Shown: one piece after another, positions 39,346 through 48,881 of the stretch | Layout of the letters: each line of letters begins with the position of its first letter | Position numbering within the stretch: the stretch's first letter is position 1 | Assembly: GCA_017114885.1 (NCBI GenBank) | Contig: WNLJ01000022.1 | Coordinates: 32,632-96,631, forward strand | Reading direction: 5' to 3' | DNA from: Neisseriaceae bacterium PsAf | GTDB lineage: Bacteria > Pseudomonadota > Gammaproteobacteria > Burkholderiales > Neisseriaceae | DNA length: 64,000 nucleotides | Notes under the pieces: model-generated | Seen by the model: the letters and a program-made list of their open reading frames with translations, nothing else | What the model was told of the DNA's origin: nothing | Database searches by the model: none | Program-made: the position numbers and the translations under genes

Positions 39346-40488
39346 ATGAATAAAATTAATAGAAGAGATTTTTTAACCGCCTCAGGAATAGCAACGGCTG
39401 CATTTATTCAAGCTTGTACCACAACGAAACCGACTACGGAAATAAAAAAGATTCCAGCAAAATATGGAGCAGGTAATAATGTGGCCCGTTTTTTTGCTAG
39501 CTCAGGTTATATCCAAGACTATAGTCGTATTAATTTAGCAATCTCTAGATTTCAAAGAGCTGGGTTCTCTGTGAATAACCAGGAAGCTGCTTATAGACGA
39601 TATAGACGTTTTTCTGGTACGGATGCACAAAGAGCTGCTGATTTTCAAGATATTGTGCAGGGAAGAACTGGTGTTCCTAAATTATTGCTAGGAGTAAGAG
39701 GTGGCTATGGTGCTATGAGAATATTGCCAATGGTTGATTGGGGTCGTCTTGGTGCCATGATGAGAGAGCATGGCACTATGTTGTTTGGCTTTAGTGATAC
39801 AACAGCTATTCAATTAGCGCTGATGGCGAGAGGACAGATGGTAAGTTTTAGTGGACCTATGGTGTATAGCGATTTTGGCAATCCTAATGTATCCAGTTAC
39901 ACCATAAAAAGTTTTATTGAATGTGTTTCTAATCCATCAGTAACAGTTGTTGCTAATGGTTCTTTCATCAAAAATTCTATTGAAGGAGTATTTTGGGGTG
40001 GTAATCTTAGCGTTCTTTCTGCGTTGGTAGGAAGTGCTTATATGCCCAAAATAGAAGGGGGTATTTTATTTATAGAAGATGTAGGGGAGCAACCTTATCG
40101 CATTGAAAGAATGTTGCAAACTCTGTATTTATCGGGCATTTTATCAAAACAAAAGGCGATTGTATTGGGCAATTTTAAAATGGGAGATATCGTTGACCAA
40201 TATGACAGCAGTTATAATTTGACTTCAGTAATTGCAACCATGAGTCGCTTAACCAATGTTCCGATTTTTACTAATTTTCCATTTGGCCATGTGACAAATA
40301 AAGCAACTATGCCATTGGGTGCTGTTGCTAAAATTAGTCCGAATAGTTATGGTTATTCAGTAACCTTTAGCCAATACCCACATTTGGATCCAAGAAAGTT
40401 TAATTTATCTTCTTTAATGTATGTTGAAGAACCAACAATTGTTCCAGATTATGAGAGTGATGGGGCTAATAGCCTAGAGTGGGAATAA
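39346..40488 (+). CDS. ldcA: LD-carboxypeptidase family protein (S66) with Tat signal and lipobox
   Basis: 380 residues. Removes the terminal D-Ala from murein tetrapeptides, feeding recycling through Mpl. The N-terminus INRRDFLTASGIATAAFIQACTT has a twin-arginine motif and a lipobox-like IQAC, so it is probably exported folded and lipidated; classical LdcA of E. coli is cytoplasmic. Catalytic motifs: FGFSDTTAI (Ser), FIEDVGEQPYRIERM (Glu) and FPFGHV (His). An Arg-rich segment (RRYRRFSG) is seen near 80. I chose ATG 39346 for the Tat signal. Confidence 0.88.
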   Translation: MNKINRRDFLTASGIATAAFIQACTTTKPTTEIKKIPAKYGAGNNVARFFASSGYIQDYSRINLAISRFQRAGFSVNNQEAAYRRYRRFSGTDAQRAADFQDIVQGRTGVPKLLLGVRGGYGAMRILPMVDWGRLGAMMREHGTMLFGFSDTTAIQLALMARGQMVSFSGPMVYSDFGNPNVSSYTIKSFIECVSNPSVTVVANGSFIKNSIEGVFWGGNLSVLSALVGSAYMPKIEGGILFIEDVGEQPYRIERMLQTLYLSGILSKQKAIVLGNFKMGDIVDQYDSSYNLTSVIATMSRLTNVPIFTNFPFGHVTNKATMPLGAVAKISPNSYGYSVTFSQYPHLDPRKFNLSSLMYVEEPTIVPDYESDGANSLEWE

Positions 40489-40504
40489 GACGAGAAATAA
40501 AAAT

Positions 40505-40536
40505 AAAAAAGGCAGAAATTTTTCTGCCTTTTTTAT
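40505..40536. terminator. Bidirectional terminator between ldcA and ppk2
   Basis: AAAAAAGGCAGAAA pairs with TTTCTGCCTTTTTT, giving a stem with A-run on one side and T-run on the other. It can stop transcription from both convergent genes. Confidence 0.9.
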
Positions 40537-40547
40537 TAGAATAAAAT

Positions 40548-41471
40548 TTAATCAATAGTATTATCAACTGAAGAGCCAATTGCTTGTAGATCTGGATTAT
40601 AAACGATTTTTTGATCCAGCATATTGATTAGTTTTTCATTTCTGTCAGGATAATTTAATTTGCTTAAGAAATAACGAATAGTATTAAGACGAGCTCGTTT
40701 TTTATCATCTGACTTAATTACCGTCCATGGTGCATCCCCTGTATGTGTATGGAAGAACATGGCATTCTTTGCATCAGTGTAATCATCCCATCTATCTAAA
40801 GATTGAATATCAATTGGAGATAGTTTCCAGTGTTTTAGAGGATCATTTTGACGAGAGATAAAACGTCTTAATTGTTCTTCTCGGCTAACAGAGAACCAGA
40901 ATTTAAATAAAATGAGGCCAGAATTAGTCAGCATTCTTTCAAGTTCTGGTGTTTGACGCATGAATTGTAAATATTCATGTGGTTCACAAAAACCCATAAC
41001 ACGTTCAACACCAGCACGATTGTACCAAGAGCGGTCGAAAAATACCATTTCACCAGCTGTTGGGAGATGTGCAATATAACGTTGGAAATACCATTGTCCT
41101 TTTTCTTGATGAGTAGGTTTTTCTAGGGCAACAACCCTAGCACCACGAGGATTCAGATGTTCCATAAAGCGTTTAATAGTTCCCCCTTTACCAGCAGCAT
41201 CTCTGCCTTCGAAAAGGCAAACGATTCTTTGTCCTGTATCTTTAGCCCAACTTTGTACTTTTAGTAGCTCAATTTGTAATTCTTTTTTTTGCTTTTCATA
41301 AGTTTTGCGTTGTATACGAGTTTTATAAGGATAGCTCGCCGGCAACTGTGCAGTTGAAGAATTTTCTATAGAAAATGTTCCCTGATGTTCAACGACATTT
41401 TTAATGAATATGGGGTTCTCCACATTGTTATCTTTAGTATTAGTAACGGTTTTTTCCTCTTTTTCTGACAT
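40548..41471 (-). CDS. ppk2: Polyphosphate kinase 2
   Basis: 307 residues. Transfers phosphate between polyphosphate and nucleoside di- or monophosphates. Walker A is FEGRDAAGKGGTIKRF, the lid region is NPRGARVVALEKPT, and Walker B lies in MVFFDRSWYNRAGVERVMGF. I start it at ATG 41471 (MSEKEEKT) with GGGGG upstream; the frame runs up to 41645 but without a ribosome site. Which nucleotide is favoured cannot be judged. Confidence 0.94.
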   Translation of the reverse strand: MSEKEEKTVTNTKDNNVENPIFIKNVVEHQGTFSIENSSTAQLPASYPYKTRIQRKTYEKQKKELQIELLKVQSWAKDTGQRIVCLFEGRDAAGKGGTIKRFMEHLNPRGARVVALEKPTHQEKGQWYFQRYIAHLPTAGEMVFFDRSWYNRAGVERVMGFCEPHEYLQFMRQTPELERMLTNSGLILFKFWFSVSREEQLRRFISRQNDPLKHWKLSPIDIQSLDRWDDYTDAKNAMFFHTHTGDAPWTVIKSDDKKRARLNTIRYFLSKLNYPDRNEKLINMLDQKIVYNPDLQAIGSSVDNTID

Positions 41472-41659
41472 AACACCCCCGGGAGAGTTGAAATAAATTA
41501 ACATATCTACATTATAGTACATTTTAAACGCTCTATATACTTTATCAGATGAATTATTTAGCTTTGAATGAATACTTTCATTAAGTATCTTTTGTTTTTT
41601 ATTTTTTTGTAATTGTTTTATAGGTATAATTACCAAGATAATCAATTTGAAAGGTAAGT

Positions 41660-43063
41660 ATGTATCATCGTGTTTTAGCTATTTTGTTCTTTATTCTTTC
41701 GTCTACTGTTGTTTTTGCGGGAGAGTTAGATGGGCGACAGCTGCAAGCAATATGGGGGTTGCCATTTTTGTGTGTGTTGTTATCAGTAGCGATTGGCCCA
41801 TTGATTAATCAACATTTTTGGGAAAAACATTATGGAAAAATCTTATTATTTTGGACTTTTATTTTTATTATTCCATTCTTTTATTTTTATGGGATGGATG
41901 TTGCGAGTTATGAGGTAGTGCATGCATTACTAGTAGAGTACTTACCTTTTATCTTACTACTGTTGGCTCTATATACTGTATCAGGAGGCATCTTGGTATG
42001 GGGAACATTGCATGGAACACCTAAAAACAATCTAATAATTTTAGCGATTGGTACTTTTTTAGCATCCATTATGGGAACCACTGGTGCAGCTATGTTGTTA
42101 ATTAGACCGTTAATTCGAGCCAATGAAGGTAGGAAGTATCGGGTACATTCGATTGTCTTTTTGATTTTTTTAGTCGCTAATATTGGCGGCGGATTAACAC
42201 CTATTGGCGATCCACCTTTATTCTTGGGCTTTTTACAAGGAGTTGACTTCTTCTGGACCTTAAAGCACATGGGATTACCAGTTTTGCTCAATTCAGTTAT
42301 TTTATTGGCAGTATTTTTTATTTTAGACAGTATTTTATATAAAAAAGAAGACCCAAGTATTAAGCAATTTCCTGAAGAAAAAGAAAAAATTAGATTATAT
42401 GGGAAATGGAATTTAATATTACTAGTCCTTATTGTGGGCGCAGTTATTTTATCAGGAGTTTGGAAACCTGAAGGGTTTATCAATATTCATGGCACTCATA
42501 TTGGTTACCAAGATGTTGCTAGAGATGTAATCTTAATTGTCGTGACGCTTATTTCACTTTTGATTACTTCTAGTCAAGTGAGAAGTGGGAATGAATTTAA
42601 TTGGGAGCCAATGAAAGAAGTAGGTAAACTCTTTTTAGCTATTTTTATTACCATCATTCCAGTATTAACTATTTTAAAAGTAGGACTAGAAGGTGCTTTT
42701 GCACCGTTGGTCTCTTTTGTGACAGATGCGAATGGACAACCAATTAATACTCTGTATTTTTGGGTTACAGGAGCTCTGTCATCATTCTTAGATAATGCAC
42801 CAACCTATTTGGTATTCTTTAATCTTGCATCTGGTGATGCGAGTTATTTGATGCATCAAATACCTAATACATTATTGGCTATTTCTATGGGTTCTGTTTT
42901 CATGGGTGCGGTTACATATATTGGTAATGCACCAAACTTTATGGTCAAATCGATTTCAGAGCAAAGAAAAGTAAAAATGCCTAGCTTTTTTGGGTATATG
43001 TTATGGTCAATAGGTATTTTGGTTCCTGTCTTTATTCTTGATACTATTATCTTTTTATTATAG
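41660..43063 (+). CDS. nhaD: Na+/H+ antiporter NhaD
   Basis: 467 residues with about 12 membrane segments and an N-terminal signal-like helix (ends VVFAGELDG). Family motifs are GTTGAAMLLIRP, NIGGGLTPIGDPPLFLGFL, SSFLDNAPTYLVFFNLASGD and VTYIGNAPNFMVKSI. Uses the proton gradient to expel Na+ or Li+. It is divergent from ppk2 across a 188-base gap with a TATAAT at 41625-41630. Confidence 0.95.
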   Translation: MYHRVLAILFFILSSTVVFAGELDGRQLQAIWGLPFLCVLLSVAIGPLINQHFWEKHYGKILLFWTFIFIIPFFYFYGMDVASYEVVHALLVEYLPFILLLLALYTVSGGILVWGTLHGTPKNNLIILAIGTFLASIMGTTGAAMLLIRPLIRANEGRKYRVHSIVFLIFLVANIGGGLTPIGDPPLFLGFLQGVDFFWTLKHMGLPVLLNSVILLAVFFILDSILYKKEDPSIKQFPEEKEKIRLYGKWNLILLVLIVGAVILSGVWKPEGFINIHGTHIGYQDVARDVILIVVTLISLLITSSQVRSGNEFNWEPMKEVGKLFLAIFITIIPVLTILKVGLEGAFAPLVSFVTDANGQPINTLYFWVTGALSSFLDNAPTYLVFFNLASGDASYLMHQIPNTLLAISMGSVFMGAVTYIGNAPNFMVKSISEQRKVKMPSFFGYMLWSIGILVPVFILDTIIFLL

Positions 43064-43086
43064 AAAAAGAATGAAAGAGATTGCTG

Positions 43087-44238
43087 ATGAATACACTTGA
43101 ATGGGTTACTAAATTAATTAGTTTTCATACCACAAGTCATTTGTCCAATTTGAAAATGATGGACTATATTGTTCATTTTCTAGAACAAGAGGGTGTTGAG
43201 TTTTTTTTAAATTTTAATGAAGATAAAAGTAAGGCCAATTTATTTGCTATATTTCCCGATCAATTAGGTAGTATCCAAAATGGGATAATTTTATCAGGAC
43301 ATAGTGATGTGGTTCCTGTAACAGGTCAAAATTGGCATACAAATCCATTTCAAGCGCAGATTAAAGAAAATCCTTTATATGGACGAGGAGCTGCTGATAT
43401 GAAAGGCTTCTTAGCCTCTGTATTAGCACATGTTCCTGAATTAAAAAAGCAGGATCTATCGATGCCTGTCTATATTGCTATTTCATATGATGAGGAAGTG
43501 AGTTGTATCGGAGTTCCCAATTTATTAGAGATGTTGCATCAAAAAGGAATTCAACCTAAATATTGTATTGTAGGGGAACCTACTTCAATGCAATTAGTTG
43601 TCTCTCATAAAGGACATTATACTTTCTCTTGTGAATTGCATGGTAAAGCAGCACATAGCTCATTAACACCGTACGGTGTTAATGCAATTCAGTATATGGC
43701 GAAGTTTGTTGATTATTTAGGGGACTTAGCAGAGAAATTAAAAACATTTAAAACGGATAATGATTTTGACATTGCCTTTTCTACTTTGAGTATTGGTAAA
43801 ATTTCAGGAGGAATAGCAATTAATATTATTCCTGAACATTGCCAATTAGAATTTGATTTTCGTAATTTACCAGATGTCTCAGTAGAGCCAATTGCTCAAA
43901 AAATTAATGACTATTTAAACACTAACCTATTACCAGAAATGAAACAGAAATCTGAGAGTAGTTATTATACGTGTCAAATTTCAGATGGCGTTCCAGCGAT
44001 GCCAGAGACAAAAGATAATTATCTGATTGATTTAGTGAATCATCTATTGGGTAAAAATACACGTGGGAAAGTTGCTTTTGCCACAGAAGGGGGGCACTTT
44101 GTCCAGCATGGAATTGCAACTGTTATTAGTGGACCAGGAGACATTAAACAAGCCCATCAACCTGATGAATATATTGAATTATCTCAATTAGAGGAATGCG
44201 ATATTTTTATTGATAAATTGATTAATAAGTTATCATGA
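43087..44238 (+). CDS. argE: Acetylornithine deacetylase (ArgE-type M20 peptidase)
   Basis: 383 residues. Converts N-acetylornithine to ornithine in arginine synthesis. Metal and catalytic motifs: LSGHSDVVPV, LYGRGAADMKGF, ISYDEEVSC, IVGEPTSM, and FATEGGHF near the end. The DEEVSC.GVPNLL pattern and the length favour ArgE over DapE. I use ATG 43087 rather than TTG 43081. Its stop overlaps the next start by four bases. Confidence 0.88.
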   Translation: MNTLEWVTKLISFHTTSHLSNLKMMDYIVHFLEQEGVEFFLNFNEDKSKANLFAIFPDQLGSIQNGIILSGHSDVVPVTGQNWHTNPFQAQIKENPLYGRGAADMKGFLASVLAHVPELKKQDLSMPVYIAISYDEEVSCIGVPNLLEMLHQKGIQPKYCIVGEPTSMQLVVSHKGHYTFSCELHGKAAHSSLTPYGVNAIQYMAKFVDYLGDLAEKLKTFKTDNDFDIAFSTLSIGKISGGIAINIIPEHCQLEFDFRNLPDVSVEPIAQKINDYLNTNLLPEMKQKSESSYYTCQISDGVPAMPETKDNYLIDLVNHLLGKNTRGKVAFATEGGHFVQHGIATVISGPGDIKQAHQPDEYIELSQLEECDIFIDKLINKLS

Positions 44239-44930
44239 ATATCGTAAAATACTTACAAGCCCAAGGGATAGGGTCTAGGAAAGAATGTCAGATATTGGTT
44301 AAAGATGAGGCCATTGAAATAAACCAAGAAATAATTACTTCTATTAAGGCAGTAGTTGAGCCTGAATCCGTGAAATCATTACGAATTTATGCAGAGTCTT
44401 ATTATGTCGTCCCTTTGCCTTATTTTTGTTTAATGATGAATAAACCTAAGGATTTTGAAGTTTCACACAAACCCAAAAATTATCCTAGTGTTTTTTCTCT
44501 ACTGCCTAGCCAAATACGAAATCTCCCTTTGCAGGCAATAGGAAGGCTTGATGTTGATACAACTGGGTTGTTGTTGATGACTAATGACGGCAAATTAAAT
44601 CACCGCTTAACTTCTCCTAAACATGATGTAGAAAAAGAATATTTGATTGACCTAAAGCATGAATTTGATTCAGAACAAGAACAAAAATTATTACAAGGGG
44701 TGTTGTTAAAGGATGATAATGAAATTGTCCAAGCCAAAAGGATTGAAATAGAAGCGGGAAATAGGATTAAAATGGTTATTACTTCAGGTAAGTATCATCA
44801 AGTCAAAAGAATGATAGCAGCAGTAGGAAATCGTGTAGAATCTTTGCATAGAGTTCGATTTGGAAAATTAAATTTACCTCGAAGTTTAGAAATAAGTTGT
44901 TGGCAATTTGTTAATTCACAAGAGATTTAA
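44235..44930 (+). CDS. rsuA: Small-subunit rRNA pseudouridine synthase, RsuA family
   Basis: 231 residues. S4 RNA-binding domain at the start (YLQAQGIGSRKECQILV), then the catalytic core GRLDVDTTGLLLMTNDGKLNHRL with the active Asp, and EKEYLIDL. GKYHQVKRMIAAVGNRVESLHR is typical of RsuA, which modifies U516 of 16S rRNA. RluE/RluF-type neighbours of the family are possible but fit less well. Coupled to argE by ATGA. Confidence 0.9.
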   Translation: MNIVKYLQAQGIGSRKECQILVKDEAIEINQEIITSIKAVVEPESVKSLRIYAESYYVVPLPYFCLMMNKPKDFEVSHKPKNYPSVFSLLPSQIRNLPLQAIGRLDVDTTGLLLMTNDGKLNHRLTSPKHDVEKEYLIDLKHEFDSEQEQKLLQGVLLKDDNEIVQAKRIEIEAGNRIKMVITSGKYHQVKRMIAAVGNRVESLHRVRFGKLNLPRSLEISCWQFVNSQEI

Positions 44931-44963
44931 TTAGAGATTTAATTAAGGTATGTGATCAAGATA

Positions 44964-46106
44964 ATGAAACAAAATATTGGAATAGGCGCCCCAAAAAAAA
45001 TTAAGTTTAACCAAGAGTTACAACTTAAAAAGGGAGTTGCATTACCAGAGTTTGAATTAATGATAGAAACTTATGGTACATTAAACCAAGCACATTCTAA
45101 TGCTATATTAATTTGCCATGCTTTATCGGGGAATCATCACGTAGCAGGTAGATACACTGAGCAAGATAAATACCCAGGTTGGTGGGATACCATGGTGGGG
45201 CCAGGCAAGCCTATTGATACTAATCATTTTTTTGTTGTTGGATTAAATAATTTAGGCGGGTGTTACGGCAGTACAGGGCCCGGTTCAATCAATCCTAAAA
45301 CGGGGAAGTTGTATGGTTCTGATTTTCCTGTAGTCACGGTGGAGGATTGGGTTCAATCACAAGCCTTATTGGCAGATTATTTAGAGATACCTCAATGGGC
45401 AGCGGTGGCAGGAGGAAGTTTGGGAGGAATGCAAGCGTTACAATGGGCGATTGATTTCCCAGAGAGACTAAAACATGCTGTGATTATTGCTTCAGCACCT
45501 CAATTGTCAGCTCAAAATATTGCTTTTAATGATGTTGCCAGACAAGCCATATTATCAGATCCTGATTTTGATCAAGGTTTTTATCAAGAGCATAATAAAA
45601 AACCAAGAAATGGTCTTAAAATAGCGCGCATGATGGGTCATATCACTTATTTGGCCGAGCAGGGATTGGGCATGAAATTTGGGCGAGAACTTAAACACGG
45701 CGGACTTCAATATAATTATGATACTGATTTTGAAGTAGAGTCTTATTTGAGGTATCAAGGGGATAAATTTTCTGACTCATTTGACGGGAATAGCTATTTA
45801 TTAATGACAAAAGCCCTTGACTATTTTGACCCTGCACAAGCATATGGTGGAGAATTAAGTGAGGCAGTTAAGAGAATACAAGCCAAAACATTTTTAGTAA
45901 GTTTCAGTAGTGATTGGCGATTTGCGCCGAAACGATCTAAAGAGATTTTACAAGCATTGATTCATGCAGAAAAAGCAGTTCAGTATTTAGAAGTTGAATC
46001 AATCTATGGACACGATGCTTTTTTGTTGGATGATCCTGCTTATATACAAGGTATGCAAATTTATTTTGAGCGTATCAATCAGGAGGTCAATCATGTTGCG
46101 GGTTGA
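44964..46106 (+). CDS. metX: Homoserine O-acyltransferase (MetX)
   Basis: About 380 residues. Acylates homoserine, with acetyl- or succinyl-CoA, as the entry to methionine synthesis. Alpha/beta-hydrolase motifs: [27 protein letters not shown] (Ser nucleophile), [10 protein letters not shown] (Asp) and YGHDAFLLD (His). [17 protein letters not shown] is typical. GTG 44952 is an alternative start. It overlaps metW by 14 bases, the usual MetX-MetW partnership in which MetW supports acyltransferase activity. Confidence 0.95.
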   Translation: MKQNIGIGAPKKIKFNQELQLKKGVALPEFELMIETYGTLNQAHSNAILICHALSGNHHVAGRYTEQDKYPGWWDTMVGPGKPIDTNHFFVVGLNNLGGCYGSTGPGSINPKTGKLYGSDFPVVTVEDWVQSQALLADYLEIPQWAAVAGGSLGGMQALQWAIDFPERLKHAVIIASAPQLSAQNIAFNDVARQAILSDPDFDQGFYQEHNKKPRNGLKIARMMGHITYLAEQGLGMKFGRELKHGGLQYNYDTDFEVESYLRYQGDKFSDSFDGNSYLLMTKALDYFDPAQAYGGELSEAVKRIQAKTFLVSFSSDWRFAPKRSKEILQALIHAEKAVQYLEVESIYGHDAFLLDDPAYIQGMQIYFERINQEVNHVAG

Positions 46107-46683
46107 TTTAAAATATATTTATTATTGGATACCTGAAGGCACTAAAGTATTAGATTTAGGATGTGGGGAAGGTGAATTATTATACGCGCTAACAACACAA
46201 AAAAATTGCCGAGGTTATGGTATTGAAATCGACAGCGATAGAGTGTTGAAATCAATGGAAAAAGGCATTAATGTTTTGCAAGGAGATATAGAGAATGGCT
46301 TGGATATATTTAACGAGAAACAATTTGATGTGGTTGTTTTATCTCAAACAATTCAAGCCATGCGCAATACAGAAGGCATTTTGCAAGAGATGGTAAGAGT
46401 CGGTAATCAAGTGATTGTGACCTTTCCAAATTTCGGCTATTGGCGCAATCGAATTCAAATTGGTTTAGGAGGGCATATGCCTGTTTCTGAAAGTATGCCT
46501 TATAGTTGGTATGATACACCTAATATTCACTGGTGTACTTTGACAGATTTTGAGCAATTATGCCAAGAGAATAATATTAATATAGAAGAGCGTATGGTTT
46601 TAACTAAAGGTAAGAAGATTCAACGCTTTTCAAATATTTTGGGTAGTTTAGCGGCTTACCGTTTAGGCCGAGCAAGGATGTAA
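46093..46683 (+). CDS. metW: Methionine biosynthesis protein MetW
   Basis: 196 residues, Rossmann methyltransferase fold. It starts [30 protein letters not shown], the typical MetW pattern, with [20 protein letters not shown] and [14 protein letters not shown] as signatures. A perfect AGGAGG sits six bases before ATG 46093, which settles the start. It works together with MetX and is translationally coupled to it. Confidence 0.95.
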   Translation: MLRVDLKYIYYWIPEGTKVLDLGCGEGELLYALTTQKNCRGYGIEIDSDRVLKSMEKGINVLQGDIENGLDIFNEKQFDVVVLSQTIQAMRNTEGILQEMVRVGNQVIVTFPNFGYWRNRIQIGLGGHMPVSESMPYSWYDTPNIHWCTLTDFEQLCQENNINIEERMVLTKGKKIQRFSNILGSLAAYRLGRARM

Positions 46684-46684
46684 A

Positions 46685-47479
46685 ATGCAAGTATATTTAG
46701 ATTTATTGGATAAAATATTAACTCAAGGGGTAGATAAGTCTGACCGAACGGGGACAGGAACTCGTTCTATTTTTGGTCACCAAATGCTCTTTGATTTACA
46801 ACAAGGATTTCCAGTTTTAACCACTAAAAAACTGCATTTGCGTTCTATTATTTATGAGTTATTGTGGTTCTTGAAAGGTGATACGAATGTTAAATACTTG
46901 CAGGATAATAAAGTAAGTATTTGGGATGAGTGGGCTGATGAAGATGGAGAATTGGGCCCAGTGTATGGTTATCAGTGGCGATCTTGGCCTACTTATGATG
47001 GCGGTTCGATTGATCAAATAAAGCAGGTGATTGAGACCATTAAAACCAATCCTGATTCTAGGAGGATGATTGTTTCGGCATGGAATCCTGCTTTAATTGA
47101 TCAAATGGCTTTGCCACCTTGTCATGCCTTATTTCAATTTTACGTGGCGGATAATAAATTATCTTGCCAATTGTACCAACGTAGTGCCGATGTTTTTTTG
47201 GGCGTGCCTTTTAATATTGCCAGTTATGCCTTACTAACTATGATGATGGCTCAAGTGACAGATTTAGAAGTAGGTGATTTTGTACATACTTTAGGTGATG
47301 CACATTTATACAGTAATCATTTTGAGCAAGCAAAATTACAATTAACAAGAACCCCTGAAAAATTGCCTATAATGAAGATTAATCCAGAAATCAAAGATAT
47401 TTTTCAATTTAGCTTTGAGGATTTTGAATTAGAGAATTATGATCCCGATCCTCATATTAAAGCAGCAGTGGCGGTTTAA
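46685..47479 (+). CDS. thyA: Thymidylate synthase
   Basis: 264 residues, the exact usual length of the bacterial enzyme. Converts dUMP to dTMP with methylene-THF, yielding dihydrofolate. Catalytic Cys in [43 protein letters not shown] and GDAHLYSNH are also diagnostic. It ends just before folA, whose product restores tetrahydrofolate; the pairing is common. The dut gene at 14380 supplies dUMP. Confidence 0.98.
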   Translation: MQVYLDLLDKILTQGVDKSDRTGTGTRSIFGHQMLFDLQQGFPVLTTKKLHLRSIIYELLWFLKGDTNVKYLQDNKVSIWDEWADEDGELGPVYGYQWRSWPTYDGGSIDQIKQVIETIKTNPDSRRMIVSAWNPALIDQMALPPCHALFQFYVADNKLSCQLYQRSADVFLGVPFNIASYALLTMMMAQVTDLEVGDFVHTLGDAHLYSNHFEQAKLQLTRTPEKLPIMKINPEIKDIFQFSFEDFELENYDPDPHIKAAVAV

Positions 47480-47480
47480 T

Positions 47481-47978
47481 ATGATAGGACAAAAAATTAC
47501 TTTAGTAGCGGCAAAAGATAAAAATAATGCCATTGGCATTGATAATCAAATGCCATGGCATATACCTGAGGATTTTGCTTTTTTTAAAGAATATACCATG
47601 GGCAAGCCTATTATTATGGGCCGAAAAACCTGGGAGTCTTTGCCTAAAAACCCCCTACCTGGTCGTCGTAATTTAGTAGTAACGCGTAATGACTCTTATA
47701 AAGCTAAAGGAGCGGAAATATTTTCCAGCCTTGCAAAGGCCCTTGAGGCTTGCGCTAAAGAACCAGAAATTTGTATTGTTGGCGGGGCTGAAATTTATCA
47801 GCAAGGCATTGATTTGGCCACGGATTTAATGGTAACAGAGGTAGATTTGGAAGTTTCTAATGCCAATCGATTTTTTCCGGTGATTTTGGATCACCGTTGG
47901 AAAAGTGTAGTACTCAAACAAAAAGAAAAGTCGATTAAGGGGCTGAGCTTTGACCTGATTCATTATACAAGATTATAA
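47481..47978 (+). CDS. folA: Dihydrofolate reductase
   Basis: 165 residues. Reduces dihydrofolate with NADPH. It shows VAAKDKNNAIGIDNQMPWHIPEDFAFFK with the active-site acidic region, IIMGRKTWESLP, and ICIVGGAEIYQQ. Start ATG 47481 immediately follows the thyA stop; the frame opens further into thyA without need. This is the trimethoprim target. Confidence 0.97.
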   Translation: MIGQKITLVAAKDKNNAIGIDNQMPWHIPEDFAFFKEYTMGKPIIMGRKTWESLPKNPLPGRRNLVVTRNDSYKAKGAEIFSSLAKALEACAKEPEICIVGGAEIYQQGIDLATDLMVTEVDLEVSNANRFFPVILDHRWKSVVLKQKEKSIKGLSFDLIHYTRL

Positions 47979-48008
47979 TGGATTAATGATTATCCCTTAT
48001 AAATAAAG

Positions 48009-48878
48009 ATGTTAAGAATGAAAGCAGGAATTTTATGCAAAATTATTTTTTGCGTCATATCAGCAGGAGGATTGCTACTATATTCAGCCTGCACCCCCTT
48101 AGAAGAGGAACCTTATCCACAAAAATACATGAATGCTGAAGAAAAAGCAGCGTTAGCGCAACAAAGCCCAGAAGAGAAAGCGGAGCGTAAGCGCTATGCT
48201 TGTGCCACGGTAGGCAGTGGACACGTGGTCAAGATTCCTAAAGAGTATCTTACCTCTTGGATTCATTACGTTGGGGTAGATTATTGGGGGGGTAAAGGTT
48301 GGCGTAATTTTTTATTATGGTGTAACGATAGAGCTTCAGCGATATCAATAGGAGTTAAATGGCCAGAATTAACTCCGGTAGGTGGTGAAGCTTTAGATGA
48401 TGAGAGTAATAACTCCGTGATGTATATTTATCATAGTATTACTAATGCACAAACCCAAAATAAACGCAATCCCCATGCGACAAATGAAATTCATCAAGAT
48501 AATATAACTGATTTACGTTATTATTGGCGCCAAGTGGATCAACCGGTGCCTAAAGATTTAAAATTGACTATTGTGTATCGCAAAGATTTGGGTTTGTATC
48601 AAGCCAGTTTGAATACCACTTTAGATGAAGACAATTTAACCAAGCTGTACAAAAAATATTATTATTGGCATCAAGATGTACAGGGCAATATTGATTTTAT
48701 GGCTAAATGTACTGACTATCAGCTGTATAATTCCAGTTGTCGTAGTAGTTATGATCCACCTGATGAAGAAATGTATATGGATATTTATCATCCAATGCGT
48801 TTGTTAAAAGATTGGCGCCAGTTGGAGCAAAAGAGTTGGGAGTTGGTGCAATATTTTCAAGTGAAGAAAGGGGAATAA
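48009..48878 (+). CDS. Lipoprotein of unknown function, module B gene 1
   Basis: 289 residues, paralogue of the lipoprotein at 3860. The signal peptide ends GGLLLYSACTPL, a slightly unusual lipobox (Tyr at -3). Shared blocks with copy A are EEPYPQKYM, YACATVGSG, KIPKEYLTSW, DYWGGKGW, LWCNDRAS, VKWPEL, LNTTLDEDNLT, YWHQD and YDPPDEEM. The gene is open and appears functional. ATG 48018 is an alternative start. It ends three bases before gene 2, as in copy A. Function unknown. Confidence 0.82.
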   Translation: MLRMKAGILCKIIFCVISAGGLLLYSACTPLEEEPYPQKYMNAEEKAALAQQSPEEKAERKRYACATVGSGHVVKIPKEYLTSWIHYVGVDYWGGKGWRNFLLWCNDRASAISIGVKWPELTPVGGEALDDESNNSVMYIYHSITNAQTQNKRNPHATNEIHQDNITDLRYYWRQVDQPVPKDLKLTIVYRKDLGLYQASLNTTLDEDNLTKLYKKYYYWHQDVQGNIDFMAKCTDYQLYNSSCRSSYDPPDEEMYMDIYHPMRLLKDWRQLEQKSWELVQYFQVKKGE

Positions 48879-48881
48879 AGC

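Noticed and set aside
41908..42483. 191-codon open frame on the minus strand inside nhaD
   Set aside because: It is antisense to a well-supported transporter, has a Lys/Ile/Pro-rich composition with no domain, and no ribosome site. It is a shadow of the nhaD codon pattern.
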